Shown piece after piece: positions 16,010-25,281 of a DNA stretch of 64,000 nucleotides. The notes below the pieces were generated by a model. It had not been told where the DNA came from and did no database searches. It saw nothing but the letters and a program-made list of their open reading frames with translations. This DNA is from UBA2137 sp963740205 (lineage in GTDB: Bacteria; Pseudomonadota; Alphaproteobacteria; Micavibrionales; Micavibrionaceae), in assembly GCA_963740205.1 (NCBI GenBank), contig CAVUDD010000005.1:496001-560000 (forward strand). Direction: 5' to 3'. Positions within the stretch are counted from its first letter, which is position 1. Each line of letters opens with the position of its first letter. The translations under genes and the position numbers were made by a program.

Positions 16010-17053
16010 TTAATCAAAACGGTAATATCTTGATGGTTCCCTTGAAGCCGATGCATCTGCCGTTATCTTTTCTTGAGTATTTACGGGAGCCTTTGCTTCT
16101 TTCTCAGGGAGGGCTTTCTGTTCATCAATAACGGTTCTTGGAGCGTCTGTTTTAGAGCCGACTTTAATTGGGTAACCTAGGCGGCTGTTGATAACGTCAC
16201 GTATCATATCCCAATCCATCTGGTCGGCACTTACACCAGCTTTGTTGCGGATATAGGCTATATCGTCTTGAGAGACATTGCGTTTTCCAAGGGCGACACC
16301 TTTTTCCAAATTGTTGGCGTCTTCGATGCTTGGTGTAGCTTCAACGTAAAATTCATCACCAATCCATTTGGCTTTAATAGGTTGATTCACTACATTCACA
16401 CGGGTACCGTTTTTAATTTTCCCATAGATGTCTACAACGCCCTCAGGGTACATACGGATACAGCCGCTGGATACACGCCGACCAATACCATAAGGCTTGT
16501 TTGTGCCGTGAATACGGTATAAAGGCCAGTCAAGATACATTGCATGCGTCCCAAGTGGGTTTTCGGGACCCGCAGGATAGAAAGGCTTAAGCTCGGGGTC
16601 TTCATCTAGCATACGCTGTGTCGGTGTCCATGTTGGACCTTCTTGCTTACGGACAATTTTTGTAATTCCTGTTGGCGTTTCAAGACCATCTCGACCTATA
16701 CCAATAGCGTAACTTAGCGGCTGAGCGTCACCACCCGGAAAGTAATAAAGGCGCATTTCGGGAAGGTTGATAACGATACCGTCCTGTTTAGCGTCAGGCA
16801 TAAGGTGCATGCTCGGAAGAACAACTTCTGCTCCGTCACCTGGAATCCAAGGATCCAATGTCGGGTTGGCAGCTCTAATATCAATAAAACCAAGATTATT
16901 TTTTCTAGCAACATGAACAAGAGTATCTTCAAATCGCGTAGACATTGTGCTCATCTCACCAATATGAGTGAATTCTTTTGCAAAGGCGCTCAGTGACATT
17001 AAATTTAATGCTATCAGAGTTAGAAAGCCTGTTTTAAGTATTGATACTTGCAT
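16010..17053 (-). CDS. L,D-transpeptidase (YkuD/ErfK family)
   Basis: A periplasmic enzyme that forms 3-3 peptidoglycan crosslinks or attaches proteins to the wall. It has a signal peptide (residues 1-25), a short LysM-like segment (about 30-80) and the YkuD domain from about 90. The catalytic signature is visible as HGTN, then SSGCIRM with the nucleophilic Cys. The C-terminal 60 residues are Lys/Ala rich and variable. The gene converges on the small lipoprotein across a shared terminator. Which of the two reactions it catalyses cannot be told. Confidence 0.9.
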   Translation of the reverse strand: MQVSILKTGFLTLIALNLMSLSAFAKEFTHIGEMSTMSTRFEDTLVHVARKNNLGFIDIRAANPTLDPWIPGDGAEVVLPSMHLMPDAKQDGIVINLPEMRLYYFPGGDAQPLSYAIGIGRDGLETPTGITKIVRKQEGPTWTPTQRMLDEDPELKPFYPAGPENPLGTHAMYLDWPLYRIHGTNKPYGIGRRVSSGCIRMYPEGVVDIYGKIKNGTRVNVVNQPIKAKWIGDEFYVEATPSIEDANNLEKGVALGKRNVSQDDIAYIRNKAGVSADQMDWDMIRDVINSRLGYPIKVGSKTDAPRTVIDEQKALPEKEAKAPVNTQEKITADASASREPSRYYRFD

Positions 17054-17074
17054 GTTTTTATCCTTAAAAAACGT

Positions 17075-18301
17075 TTAAACCGCCCGTTGGAAAAGCCCTT
17101 CAAATCGGTGCGACACTCTATCCATAAATTCCTTCGTAGTCAAGTATTTCTGCGACTTACCGACTAGTATAGCAAGGTCTTTTGTCATGTATCCAGCCTC
17201 GACTGTTTCAACACAAGCTTGTTCAAGTTGGTCACAAAATTTAACAAGAGCGGTATTGTTATCAAATTGACCTCTATAACGAAGTCCGCTTGTCCAGGCA
17301 AAAAGCAATGCTATAGGATTGGTGGATGTTTCTTTTCCTTCTTGATAAAGGCGATAATGGCGCGTAACTGTGCCGTGTGCCGCCTCGGCTTCCACTGTTT
17401 TCCCATCGGGAGTAAGTAATACTGATGTCATAAGACCTAGTGAGCCAAAGCCTTGTGCTACGATATCGGATTGAACGTCGCCGTCATAGTTTTTGCAGGC
17501 CCATACGAACCCACCTTTGTTTTTAATCGCGAAGGCCACCATGTCATCTATAAGACGATGTTCGTACCATAAATCCTTCGCTTTAAATTTATCCTTAAAT
17601 TCTTCGTCATAGATAGTCTGGAAAATTTCCATGAAGCGACCATCATAAGCTTTGAGAATGGTATTCTTAGTGGAGAGATAAACAGGGGAGCTGCGAGATA
17701 AACCATAGTTAAAGCACGCGCGGGCAAAGCCTTCGATAGATTCATCAAGATTGTACATACCCATGGCAACACCGCTCTCTGGAAAATTAAAGATTTCCCA
17801 ACTTTTCTCTTCCGAGCCATCCTCTGGTGTAAATGTCATTGTTAGTTTACCGGCACTAGGTATCTTTATATCAGTAGCCTTGTATTGATCGCCAAAGGCG
17901 TGACGACCTATGATAATTGGCTCTTCCCATCCTTGAACATAACGAGGAATGTTCTTGCAAATTATGGGTTCGCGAAAAACGGTTCCACCTAAAATATTAC
18001 GGATTGTACCGTTAGGAGATTTCCACATTTTCTTTAGATTGAATTCTTTGACACGTCCCTCATCTGGTGTGATTGTCGCACATTTGATACCTACGCCATA
18101 TTTTTTGATGGCTTCTGCAGCTTCAACAGTAATTTTATCATCTGTCTCATCGCGTTTCTGAACCGATAAATCATAGTATTTGAGATCAATATCGAGATAA
18201 GGGTGTATGAACATATCCTTGATCCAATCCCAAATGATGCGGGTCATTTCATCGCCGTCTATTTCGACAACGGGCGTGTCGACTTTGATTTTTGAAGTCA
18301 T
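17075..18301 (-). CDS. icd: NADP-dependent isocitrate dehydrogenase
   Basis: TCA-cycle enzyme converting isocitrate to 2-oxoglutarate with NADP. Length (408) and motifs match the homodimeric eukaryote-like type II group usual in alphaproteobacteria: EIDGDEMTRIIWDWIK at the start, the substrate Ser loop SPNGTIRNILGGTVFREP, the catalytic KxKGG-containing region, and DVQSDIVAQGFGSLGLM with metal-binding aspartates. It lies 39 nt downstream of the DUF2794 gene and is probably cotranscribed with it. Confidence 0.96.
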   Translation of the reverse strand: MTSKIKVDTPVVEIDGDEMTRIIWDWIKDMFIHPYLDIDLKYYDLSVQKRDETDDKITVEAAEAIKKYGVGIKCATITPDEGRVKEFNLKKMWKSPNGTIRNILGGTVFREPIICKNIPRYVQGWEEPIIIGRHAFGDQYKATDIKIPSAGKLTMTFTPEDGSEEKSWEIFNFPESGVAMGMYNLDESIEGFARACFNYGLSRSSPVYLSTKNTILKAYDGRFMEIFQTIYDEEFKDKFKAKDLWYEHRLIDDMVAFAIKNKGGFVWACKNYDGDVQSDIVAQGFGSLGLMTSVLLTPDGKTVEAEAAHGTVTRHYRLYQEGKETSTNPIALLFAWTSGLRYRGQFDNNTALVKFCDQLEQACVETVEAGYMTKDLAILVGKSQKYLTTKEFMDRVSHRFEGLFQRAV

Positions 18302-18340
18302 GTCTTAGTCTCTCTTAATTTTTTAAAGTAAATGTGATCT

Positions 18341-18697
18341 TTAGTGTTTCTGTTTTGATTTAGAATTCTTCTTGTTATCTGCAAGGGATGCAATAGCTTT
18401 CTCAAGCTGTTCTATGAAATGAAGTATTTTTTCGCTTCGGGCTACCTGTAAAAGAGTGCCTCGTGGGCCAGGTGTTGTAGCAATAAAAAGATTGCTATCA
18501 GGCCCTAGTCGTCTTTTTTCTATTGTGATAAGTGGGTTTTGCCCTGCCTCTTCTCGGAAAGATATGTAATATTGACCATTAATGTCTGTAAATGAGAAGT
18601 CTTTGAAAATGCCCTTGTAAACACATTTTGCATAGATTTGGAAAATGGCACCGAATTCCGAGCGGCTGTAGCCTATTTTAGGACTCAAACTTTTCAT
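18341..18697 (-). CDS. DUF2794 family protein
   Basis: Conserved alphaproteobacterial protein of unknown function. The start is set at 18697 (MKSLSPK), preceded by GGGGAAAG; a longer frame to 18784 would run through the divergent promoter region. The 118-residue product matches the family pattern: FSRSEF-like opening (here YSRSEF), then a beta-rich core with FTDINGQYYISFREEAGQNPL-type segments and a helical end. The Lys/Ser-rich tail is variable. Its position before icd suggests a link with central metabolism, but that is only context. Confidence 0.72.
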   Translation of the reverse strand: MKSLSPKIGYSRSEFGAIFQIYAKCVYKGIFKDFSFTDINGQYYISFREEAGQNPLITIEKRRLGPDSNLFIATTPGPRGTLLQVARSEKILHFIEQLEKAIASLADNKKNSKSKQKH

Positions 18698-18705
18698 CTT
18701 TCCCC

Positions 18706-18739
18706 AGTATAACATATGGAGTATAGACAAACCTATACT
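18706..18739. promoter_or_regulatory. palindromic operator-like site between divergent genes
   Basis: A perfect 7-bp inverted repeat, AGTATAG (18720-18726) and CTATACT (18733-18739) with a 6-nt spacer, lies between the DUF2794 and YfgM-like genes. A further AGTATA copy lies at 18705-18710. Spacing of about one helical turn or more between half-sites fits a dimeric repressor, but the half-sites also resemble -10 boxes (TATACT). Confidence 0.4.
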
Positions 18740-18799
18740 GAACAACTTAAACTGAGCCAAAATTTGGTCTATATCAGTAATCAAAAGGACAAGAAGAAG

Positions 18800-19453
18800 A
18801 TGTCAGATATAATCCGTGACGTTGATGAGTCACTAAAAAAGGATAAACTTCATGCTTTATGGGAGGAATATGGCCCAACACTTATTATTTCTGCCATAGC
18901 GCTTATTATTTTAACTGCTGTTTTTGCAGGCTGGAATTCTTGGCAAGATAGCAAAGATCGTGCTGCTACCGAGGCATTGATAATTGCTCTGGCGGACTCA
19001 AATCCAAATGAGGCCTTAACGAAGGTTGCTAATGATTACTCTGGTCGTTTATCGGGTTTGGCTTATTTGAATGCGGGTAATGTCGCTTTTGCTGATGGTG
19101 AAACGGAGCAAGCCCTAAAAAGTTATAAGGCTTTGGCTGACGAGTCAGATGCTGCTGAAATATTTCAGGACTTAGGAAACATTCTCTATGTGAATTTAAG
19201 TTTAGAAATGGCTGATGAGAAAACAGTAGATGTAGAAAATTTGCAGGACAGATTAGAAGGTATTTCTCAGAAAGATGACAGTCCATGGCAAGGTTTTGCA
19301 ACGCTTTTACAAGGTGCCACTTATGCTCATATTCAAGGCGATAGAGAAAAGGCTTCCGAGATATTAGAATCCTTAAGGGAAAATGAAACGACACCTGTTG
19401 ATGTAAGAGCACAGGCAATTACATTGGCTGATTTCTATAATCAGCCTTTATAA
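18800..19453 (+). CDS. YfgM/TPR_21-type membrane protein
   Basis: The start is ATG 18800 after AGGACAAGAAGA; an upstream ATG at 18716 lies inside the divergent regulatory region. The 217-residue product has a short cytoplasmic part, one membrane helix (about residues 27-44) and a periplasmic helical TPR-like domain. YfgM of E. coli is an ancillary SecYEG/PpiD-associated chaperone, usually encoded beside bamB and der, which is exactly the context here. Confidence 0.82.
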   Translation: MSDIIRDVDESLKKDKLHALWEEYGPTLIISAIALIILTAVFAGWNSWQDSKDRAATEALIIALADSNPNEALTKVANDYSGRLSGLAYLNAGNVAFADGETEQALKSYKALADESDAAEIFQDLGNILYVNLSLEMADEKTVDVENLQDRLEGISQKDDSPWQGFATLLQGATYAHIQGDREKASEILESLRENETTPVDVRAQAITLADFYNQPL

Positions 19454-19470
19454 ATGAGGAAAGTAAATTT

Positions 19471-20817
19471 ATGAGTAAATATCTCCTTCTAATATCGTTA
19501 TTAATAGTGAGTGGCTTTGTTCAAGGGTGTTCAACATTGGATTCTCTCAACCCGTTTTCTGATGGAGAAGAAGAGATACCTTTGGAAGGTGAACGTATTT
19601 CTGTGATTTCTTTTCAAAAGGAATTGGAGCCTGATGATATGGCTCTTGATGCGGAGGGCTTTATTGCCCCAGAGCCTTGGCGTAATGAGTACTGGCCGCA
19701 GGCTGGAGGATACCCGAACCACGCCATGCAAAACTTATCACTTGCGCCTGGAAAACTAACGAAGCGCTGGGCAGTGGATATAGGTAAAGGGTCGCAAAAG
19801 GCACTTCCTTTGACTGCGCAGCCTATAGTTTTTGATGGCAAAATCTATGCTATGGACACGAATGCACGCCTAACTGCCTTTAATGTAGCAAATGGTAAAC
19901 AACTTTGGAAAAAAGAATTACGACCCAAAGCTGAAGATGAAGAAGTTATTACTGGTGGTCTTTCTTATTCTTCAGGGCGCCTGTTTGCAACATCTGGTTA
20001 TAATGAGGTTTTTGCGATTAATCCTGATAACGGTCAGGAAATATGGAAGGTACGTTTAAAATCACCATCAAGGGCAGCCCCAACAGCGCTAGATGGAAAA
20101 GTTTATGTAGTAACGGTTGATAATAACGTTTTAGCTCTTAATGAAGAAGACGGAACAGTCTCGTGGGAATACGAAGGCTTAACAGAACAAGCTGGACTAG
20201 TTGGTATGGCATCGCCTGCGGCTAATAAGGATGTGGTTATACCTGTTTTTACTTCGGGTGAAATGTACGCCCTTCGTGTTGAGAACGGCTCTGTTGCTTG
20301 GTCTGAAACATTGTCGCCTTTGCGCCGTTACAGCGGTATTCAGTCTATCGCCGATATTCGAGGTATGCCTGTACTTGATAGAGGTATGGTGTACGCAATT
20401 AGCTATGGTGGAAAAATGGTTGCTCTTGATGAGCGAACAGGATCACGCGTATGGCAGAGGGAAATAGGATCATCAGAGACACCGTGGATTGCTGGTAATC
20501 ATATTTTTGTTATCACGACTAACAATCAAGTAACTTCACTGGGAAGTGATACGGGAGCAATCAGCTGGGTTACACAGCTCCCGCGTTTCCTCAATGAGGA
20601 AAAACAAGAAGACCCTGTTGTTTTGAAAGGACCCATTCTTGCAGGTGGGCGTCTTATCATTGCTGGTTCTGCTGGAATGGTATATGAACTCAATCCAGTT
20701 GACGGAAAAATTATTAACCAGTGGTCTTTGAAAAGCAGAATCGTTGCCTCGCCTGTTGTTGCAATGGGTACGATGTTTCTTCTTACAGAAGATGGTACTT
20801 TGCACGCTTATCAATAG
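19471..20817 (+). CDS. bamB: outer-membrane assembly lipoprotein BamB
   Basis: The signal peptide ends in the lipobox VQGC (Cys about residue 20), placing it on the outer membrane's inner face. The rest is a PQQ-like beta-propeller with repeated G-x-LyAld-type blades (GKIYAMDTNARLTAFN, GRLFATSGYNEVFAIN, GKVYVVTVDNNVLALN and others). BamB assists BamA in inserting beta-barrel proteins. GAGGAAAG precedes the ATG. It is followed by der after 19 nt. Confidence 0.94.
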   Translation: MSKYLLLISLLIVSGFVQGCSTLDSLNPFSDGEEEIPLEGERISVISFQKELEPDDMALDAEGFIAPEPWRNEYWPQAGGYPNHAMQNLSLAPGKLTKRWAVDIGKGSQKALPLTAQPIVFDGKIYAMDTNARLTAFNVANGKQLWKKELRPKAEDEEVITGGLSYSSGRLFATSGYNEVFAINPDNGQEIWKVRLKSPSRAAPTALDGKVYVVTVDNNVLALNEEDGTVSWEYEGLTEQAGLVGMASPAANKDVVIPVFTSGEMYALRVENGSVAWSETLSPLRRYSGIQSIADIRGMPVLDRGMVYAISYGGKMVALDERTGSRVWQREIGSSETPWIAGNHIFVITTNNQVTSLGSDTGAISWVTQLPRFLNEEKQEDPVVLKGPILAGGRLIIAGSAGMVYELNPVDGKIINQWSLKSRIVASPVVAMGTMFLLTEDGTLHAYQ

Positions 20818-20836
20818 ATAATCAGGACATTATTTT

Positions 20837-22258
20837 ATGACTTTCACTTTGGCCATATGCGGTCGCCCTAATGTTGGGAAATCTACCCTGTTCAATAAAT
20901 TGGCGGGAAGAAAGCTTGCTATTGTCCATGATAAACCAGGTGTTACACGTGATTGGCGCGAAGCAGATGGTGAAATTGCGGGTCGCAAGCTAAAAATTAT
21001 TGACACTGCTGGTCTCGAAGATGTTCTTGACCAATCACTAGAGGCACGTATGCGTGGCCAAACAGAGGCTGCACTTGAGCGTGCGGATGCTATTTTATTT
21101 GTGATAGATGCACGTGAGGGTGTGACTGAATTAGACAAATATTTTGCCAAATGGCTTAGAAAGCAAGACAAACCAGTTATTCTCGCAGCCAATAAATGTG
21201 AAAATCAAAAGACTGTTGATACCGGTCTGGGTGAAGCTTATCGCCTAGGTTTGGGTACGCCTATTCCGATGTCTGCAGAACATGGACACGGATTTGAACT
21301 TTTATATGACATGCTTGATGAACATTGGCATGAAGAAGATGAGTCCGAGCATGAAGATGATATGGAGGCGGATTTCGATGGTGATATTGACGACCTTGAA
21401 GGTGACGAGGAGTTTGATTTCGCGACATTGGTTGAAGAGGAAGAAGATAATCGTCCTATTAAAATAGCCATTGTTGGTAGGCCTAATGCAGGAAAATCAA
21501 CTTTGTTCAATAGACTTTTACAAGAAGAGCGCATGCTCACAGGTCCAGAGGCAGGAATTACGCGCGATGCTATTACAGCCGAATGGGAGTATAAGGGGCG
21601 TCAAATTCGTCTTGTTGACACAGCAGGGATGCGAAAAAAAGCCAAGATTATAGATAATCTTGAAAAGATGTCAGTTGATGAATCTTTAAGAGCAATCCGC
21701 TTGGCGCAGGTTGTTATTCTTATGGTTGATGCGCAAACCCCACTTGAAAAACAAGACCTTTCAATTGGTCAGATGGTAAGTCGTGAAGGTCGCGCTCTTA
21801 TTGTTTGTATTAATAAGTGGGATCTTATAGACGAGAAATCCGAATTTATTGAAGAAATGAAATATCGCTTGAGTAAAGGGTTATCTCAAGTTGAAAATGT
21901 GCAGACAATGACAATTTCTGCACTTACAGGCAAAAACATTAATAAACTGATGGATAGCGTTTTATTTACTTACGCGCTATGGAACAAACGTGTTTCAACT
22001 GGAAAGCTTAATCGCTGGTTAGATGGAATGGAGCGATCCCATCCCGCACCGCTTGTGCAGGGGCGCCCAAATAGGTTGCGCTACATTACTCAGATTAAAA
22101 CACGACCACCTACATTTGCGATTTGGGTGTCTCGCCCAGAAGCTATAACAGAAAGCTATAAACGCTATCTTGTGAATGGTATCAGGGAGGCATTCGATAT
22201 TCCTTCCGTGCCTATACGTTTGTTGGTTAGAACATCAAAAAATCCATATCACGACTAA
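20837..22258 (+). CDS. der: ribosome biogenesis GTPase Der (EngA)
   Basis: A double-GTPase essential for 50S assembly. The first G domain begins with GRPNVGKST (about residue 8), the second with GRPNAGKST (about 213). DTAG and NKxD-type motifs are present in both (NKCE in the first), and a C-terminal KH-like domain follows. The linker between the domains (about 172-204) is unusually acidic, with many Glu/Asp residues. Order yfgM-bamB-der is conserved. Confidence 0.95.
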   Translation: MTFTLAICGRPNVGKSTLFNKLAGRKLAIVHDKPGVTRDWREADGEIAGRKLKIIDTAGLEDVLDQSLEARMRGQTEAALERADAILFVIDAREGVTELDKYFAKWLRKQDKPVILAANKCENQKTVDTGLGEAYRLGLGTPIPMSAEHGHGFELLYDMLDEHWHEEDESEHEDDMEADFDGDIDDLEGDEEFDFATLVEEEEDNRPIKIAIVGRPNAGKSTLFNRLLQEERMLTGPEAGITRDAITAEWEYKGRQIRLVDTAGMRKKAKIIDNLEKMSVDESLRAIRLAQVVILMVDAQTPLEKQDLSIGQMVSREGRALIVCINKWDLIDEKSEFIEEMKYRLSKGLSQVENVQTMTISALTGKNINKLMDSVLFTYALWNKRVSTGKLNRWLDGMERSHPAPLVQGRPNRLRYITQIKTRPPTFAIWVSRPEAITESYKRYLVNGIREAFDIPSVPIRLLVRTSKNPYHD

Positions 22259-22282
22259 AATTAGTAAAAAGAGGAGTCATTC

Positions 22283-23116
22283 ATGGAAAATATTTACACA
22301 GAGTATTTGCCCTACATTACCGAAGTGGGTTTGCGTTTAATCAGTGCTATTTTTGTACTCATCGCAGGGTGGGTTATTGGAAATTGGGCAAAAAGGCGTA
22401 TTCGTAATTTCAAAAAACTAGATGATACCTTAAAAACATTTCTCGGTGGTCTGATTAAATATGCCGTATTAATAGTGGCGTTCATAACCGTCCTTGCGCA
22501 ATTTGGTGTCCAAACGGCTTCTCTGTTGGCTGTTCTTGGTGCAGCTGGTTTGGCGATAGGCCTTGCTTTACAAGGTACTCTTTCTAATGTCGCTGCGGGC
22601 GTCATGATGTTAATTCTGCGTCCTTTCAATGTAGGCGATTACATAGAAGCGGGTAATATTAAAGGTACAGTCAATAATTTAGGTCTTTTTACAACAGAGC
22701 TTAATACACCTGATAATGTTTATATTCAGGCACCAAATAAAGCCATATGGGATTCAGAAGTTTACAATTACTCACGTAATACTCACCGCCGTATGGATAT
22801 TGTTTGCGGTGTAGGTTATGGCGAGGACATAAATAAAGCCTTTAAAACCTTCGAAAAAGTTGTTGAGAATGATAAACGTCTTATACGTACAGAAGGTAAG
22901 CAACCTATTGTTATGGTGAATTCTTTGGGTGACTCATCCGTGAATATTTCTGCACGCATTTGGTGCAAGACATCAGAGTATTGGCAAGTGAAATGGGATC
23001 TTACAAAGGCTGTGAAAGAAGCTTTGGACAAAGCTGGCGTCTCAATTCCATTCCCGACACGTACAATCGAATATGCTGGTGGCGAGGCTATGAAGGTTAA
23101 ATCAGCTAAGAAGTAA
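22283..23116 (+). CDS. mscS: small-conductance mechanosensitive channel (MscS family)
   Basis: A 277-residue channel with three membrane segments in the first 120 residues. The pore helix is GAAGLAIGLALQGTLSNVAA, with the typical Gly/Ala packing pattern, followed by the beta domain entry RPFNVGDYIEAG. It opens on osmotic downshock to release solutes. A strong AAAGAGGAG ribosome-binding site precedes the ATG. It ends 1 nt before the stop of the convergent SDR gene, so there is no room for a separate terminator. Confidence 0.94.
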   Translation: MENIYTEYLPYITEVGLRLISAIFVLIAGWVIGNWAKRRIRNFKKLDDTLKTFLGGLIKYAVLIVAFITVLAQFGVQTASLLAVLGAAGLAIGLALQGTLSNVAAGVMMLILRPFNVGDYIEAGNIKGTVNNLGLFTTELNTPDNVYIQAPNKAIWDSEVYNYSRNTHRRMDIVCGVGYGEDINKAFKTFEKVVENDKRLIRTEGKQPIVMVNSLGDSSVNISARIWCKTSEYWQVKWDLTKAVKEALDKAGVSIPFPTRTIEYAGGEAMKVKSAKK

Positions 23117-23117
23117 A

Positions 23118-23822
23118 CTAGCTTACGATTTCGCCGTGTTTAGTACAATCAGGTGAGGCAAGTTTGATGAATAGCGGGTTGAGTACTTCTGGTGTTTCCA
23201 AGGTTTCTGGATCTTCACCAGGATAGGCACTGGCACGCATCTTGGTACGCACCTTACCAGGATCAATTATATTCACACGTAGATTTGTTTTCTTAGTTTC
23301 TGCTGCGTAAGAATGTGCAAGCGCTTCGAGTGCCGCCTTACTTACCTTGTAGGCTCCCCAATAGGCACGGCTATCATCACGAGCAACACCGGATGTTACA
23401 AAAATAGCACGCCCCTGCTCAGAGCTACGCAGTAATGAATCAAGTGTACGTATCAGCTGATAATTGGCGTTAACATTGACATCCATAATTTCCTGCCATT
23501 GTTTTAGCTTACCGTGTGAGAGGGGTGTGAGCGTTCCTAACGCTCCTGCATTCGCAACAAGAATGTCAAGTTTGCCAAAACGTTCGGCAATTGTAGGACC
23601 TAATTTATCTAAATCTTCTATTTTTCTTAAGTCCAAAGGCATAAGCGTTGCTTTTCCGCCTTCTGCACGAATAGCATCATCGACTTCCTCTAATCCTCCA
23701 ACTGTACGCGCTAATAAAATGACATGCGCACCTTCGCGGGCATAAGCCTTGGCCACTTCTGCGCCAATTCCTCGGGATGCCCCTGTAATCAAGGCAATTT
23801 TATCTTTGAGAATACCAGCCAC
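23118..23822 (-). CDS. SDR family NAD(P)-dependent oxidoreductase
   Basis: A classical short-chain dehydrogenase: the cofactor motif TGASRGIG (residues 14-21), NAG in VANAGALG, the catalytic Ser in VTSG, and YWGAYKVSK giving YxxxK. Substrate unknown. The start is GTG and overlaps the TAG of purF by one base (TAGTG). An SDR after purF is a frequent alphaproteobacterial arrangement; no functional link to purine synthesis is known to me. Confidence 0.9.
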   Translation of the reverse strand: MAGILKDKIALITGASRGIGAEVAKAYAREGAHVILLARTVGGLEEVDDAIRAEGGKATLMPLDLRKIEDLDKLGPTIAERFGKLDILVANAGALGTLTPLSHGKLKQWQEIMDVNVNANYQLIRTLDSLLRSSEQGRAIFVTSGVARDDSRAYWGAYKVSKAALEALAHSYAAETKKTNLRVNIIDPGKVRTKMRASAYPGEDPETLETPEVLNPLFIKLASPDCTKHGEIVS

Positions 23823-25273
23823 TATCTTTTTGCGTTTTCACGAAGTTGAGTAACGTTCGTGCCTGTTTGATTATTTTTATGGTCAGTCAGAGGGATAGCA
23901 TATTCCCCAGTAAAGCATGCATCGCAGTATTGAGGGGTTTCATTGTCGCGCCCGTCTTCGCCAACTGCCTTGTAAAGGCCTTCTACAGAAATATAGGCAA
24001 GTGAATCTACGCCAATATGTTTGGCAATCTCATCAACCGAGTATTTATGTGCCATCAATTCTTCGGTAGAGGGTGTGTTAATACCGTAAAAACAGCTGTG
24101 TTTCGTAGGTGGAGATGAAACACGCATATGGACTTCTTTGGCGCCAGCCTCTCTTACCATTTCAACGATTTTGCGTGATGTTGTCCCCCGTACAATAGAA
24201 TCATCAACAAGGACAACAGATTTTCCTTCTAGTATGCCTCTGTTGGCGTTGTGTTTAAGGCGTACACCAAGGTGACGGATTTTATCTGTCGGTTCGATAA
24301 ATGTACGTCCTACGTAATGATTTCTGATGATACCCAGCTCGAATGGTTTGCCACTTGCCTGAGCGTAACCAATAGCCGAGGGAACACCACTATCAGGTAC
24401 TGGGACAATGACATCTGCACCCTCAACAGGCGACTCTTTAGCAAGCTCTACACCAATTTGTTTACGCATTTCATAAACGGAATTGCCATCAAGATTACTG
24501 TCTGGACGTGCAAAATAGATATATTCAAAGATACAAAAACGGCTACTTTTATTACCAATCTGCTTGGAAAGCATGCCCTTATCATTAATGACAATCATTT
24601 CACCCGGATTAACATCACGTACAAATTCGGCCCCGATAATGTCAAGAGCACATGTTTCGGATGCAAGAATATAAGATTTCCCTAGCTTACCAATGACAAG
24701 CGGGCGAATACCATGTGGATCACGTACGCCTATAATTTGATCATCTGACATTGCGACGAGAGAATATGCGCCCTCAATTTGCGAGAGAGCATCGAGCAAT
24801 TTTTCTTCAACGGTCGGCTTGTCTGATAAAGCCGTTAAGTGAATAAAGATTTCTGTGTCTGATGTGGACTGGAACAGAGACCCTTTTTGAACAAGTTTTT
24901 CCCGGATTTGAAGAGAATTGGTCAAGTTACCATTATGTGCAACGGCAAAACCACCAAAAGATAAATCGGCGTAAAGAGGTTGTACGTTCCGAATATGACC
25001 CTCGCCAGTTGTTGCATAACGATTGTGGCCTATCGCCATAGAGCCTTTCAGATAATCAATAACCGATTTTTTACCAAATGTATCATCTACAAGTCCAATT
25101 GCACGCTTTGCGTAAAAAACCTCGCCATCGTGCGAGACTATTCCGCAAGCCTCTTGTCCGCGGTGTTGAAGGGCATGAAGGCCAAGAGCAGTAACGGATG
25201 CAGCATCATCATTGTTGAATACAGCAAAAACACCGCATTCATCATGGAATTTATCATCATCATATTGGCTCAT
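23822..25273 (-). CDS. purF: amidophosphoribosyltransferase
   Basis: First enzyme of de novo purine synthesis, making phosphoribosylamine from PRPP and glutamine. The N-terminal nucleophile is C13 in DECGVFAVF, so a 12-residue propeptide must be removed. The PRPP loop is VVLVDDSIVRGTTS. Cysteines in SSRFCIF, KHSCFYG and QYCDAC match the 4Fe-4S ligands of the Bacillus-type enzyme. Length 483. It lies just after cvpA, as in many bacteria, and overlaps the SDR by 1 nt. Confidence 0.96.
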   Translation of the reverse strand: MSQYDDDKFHDECGVFAVFNNDDAASVTALGLHALQHRGQEACGIVSHDGEVFYAKRAIGLVDDTFGKKSVIDYLKGSMAIGHNRYATTGEGHIRNVQPLYADLSFGGFAVAHNGNLTNSLQIREKLVQKGSLFQSTSDTEIFIHLTALSDKPTVEEKLLDALSQIEGAYSLVAMSDDQIIGVRDPHGIRPLVIGKLGKSYILASETCALDIIGAEFVRDVNPGEMIVINDKGMLSKQIGNKSSRFCIFEYIYFARPDSNLDGNSVYEMRKQIGVELAKESPVEGADVIVPVPDSGVPSAIGYAQASGKPFELGIIRNHYVGRTFIEPTDKIRHLGVRLKHNANRGILEGKSVVLVDDSIVRGTTSRKIVEMVREAGAKEVHMRVSSPPTKHSCFYGINTPSTEELMAHKYSVDEIAKHIGVDSLAYISVEGLYKAVGEDGRDNETPQYCDACFTGEYAIPLTDHKNNQTGTNVTQLRENAKR

Positions 25274-25281
25274 TTTGTACC

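Noticed and set aside
20830..21192. 120-codon minus-strand frame
   Set aside because: Antisense shadow of the first Der GTPase domain.
24251..24685. 144-codon plus-strand frame
   Set aside because: Antisense to conserved purF sequence; no start signal.
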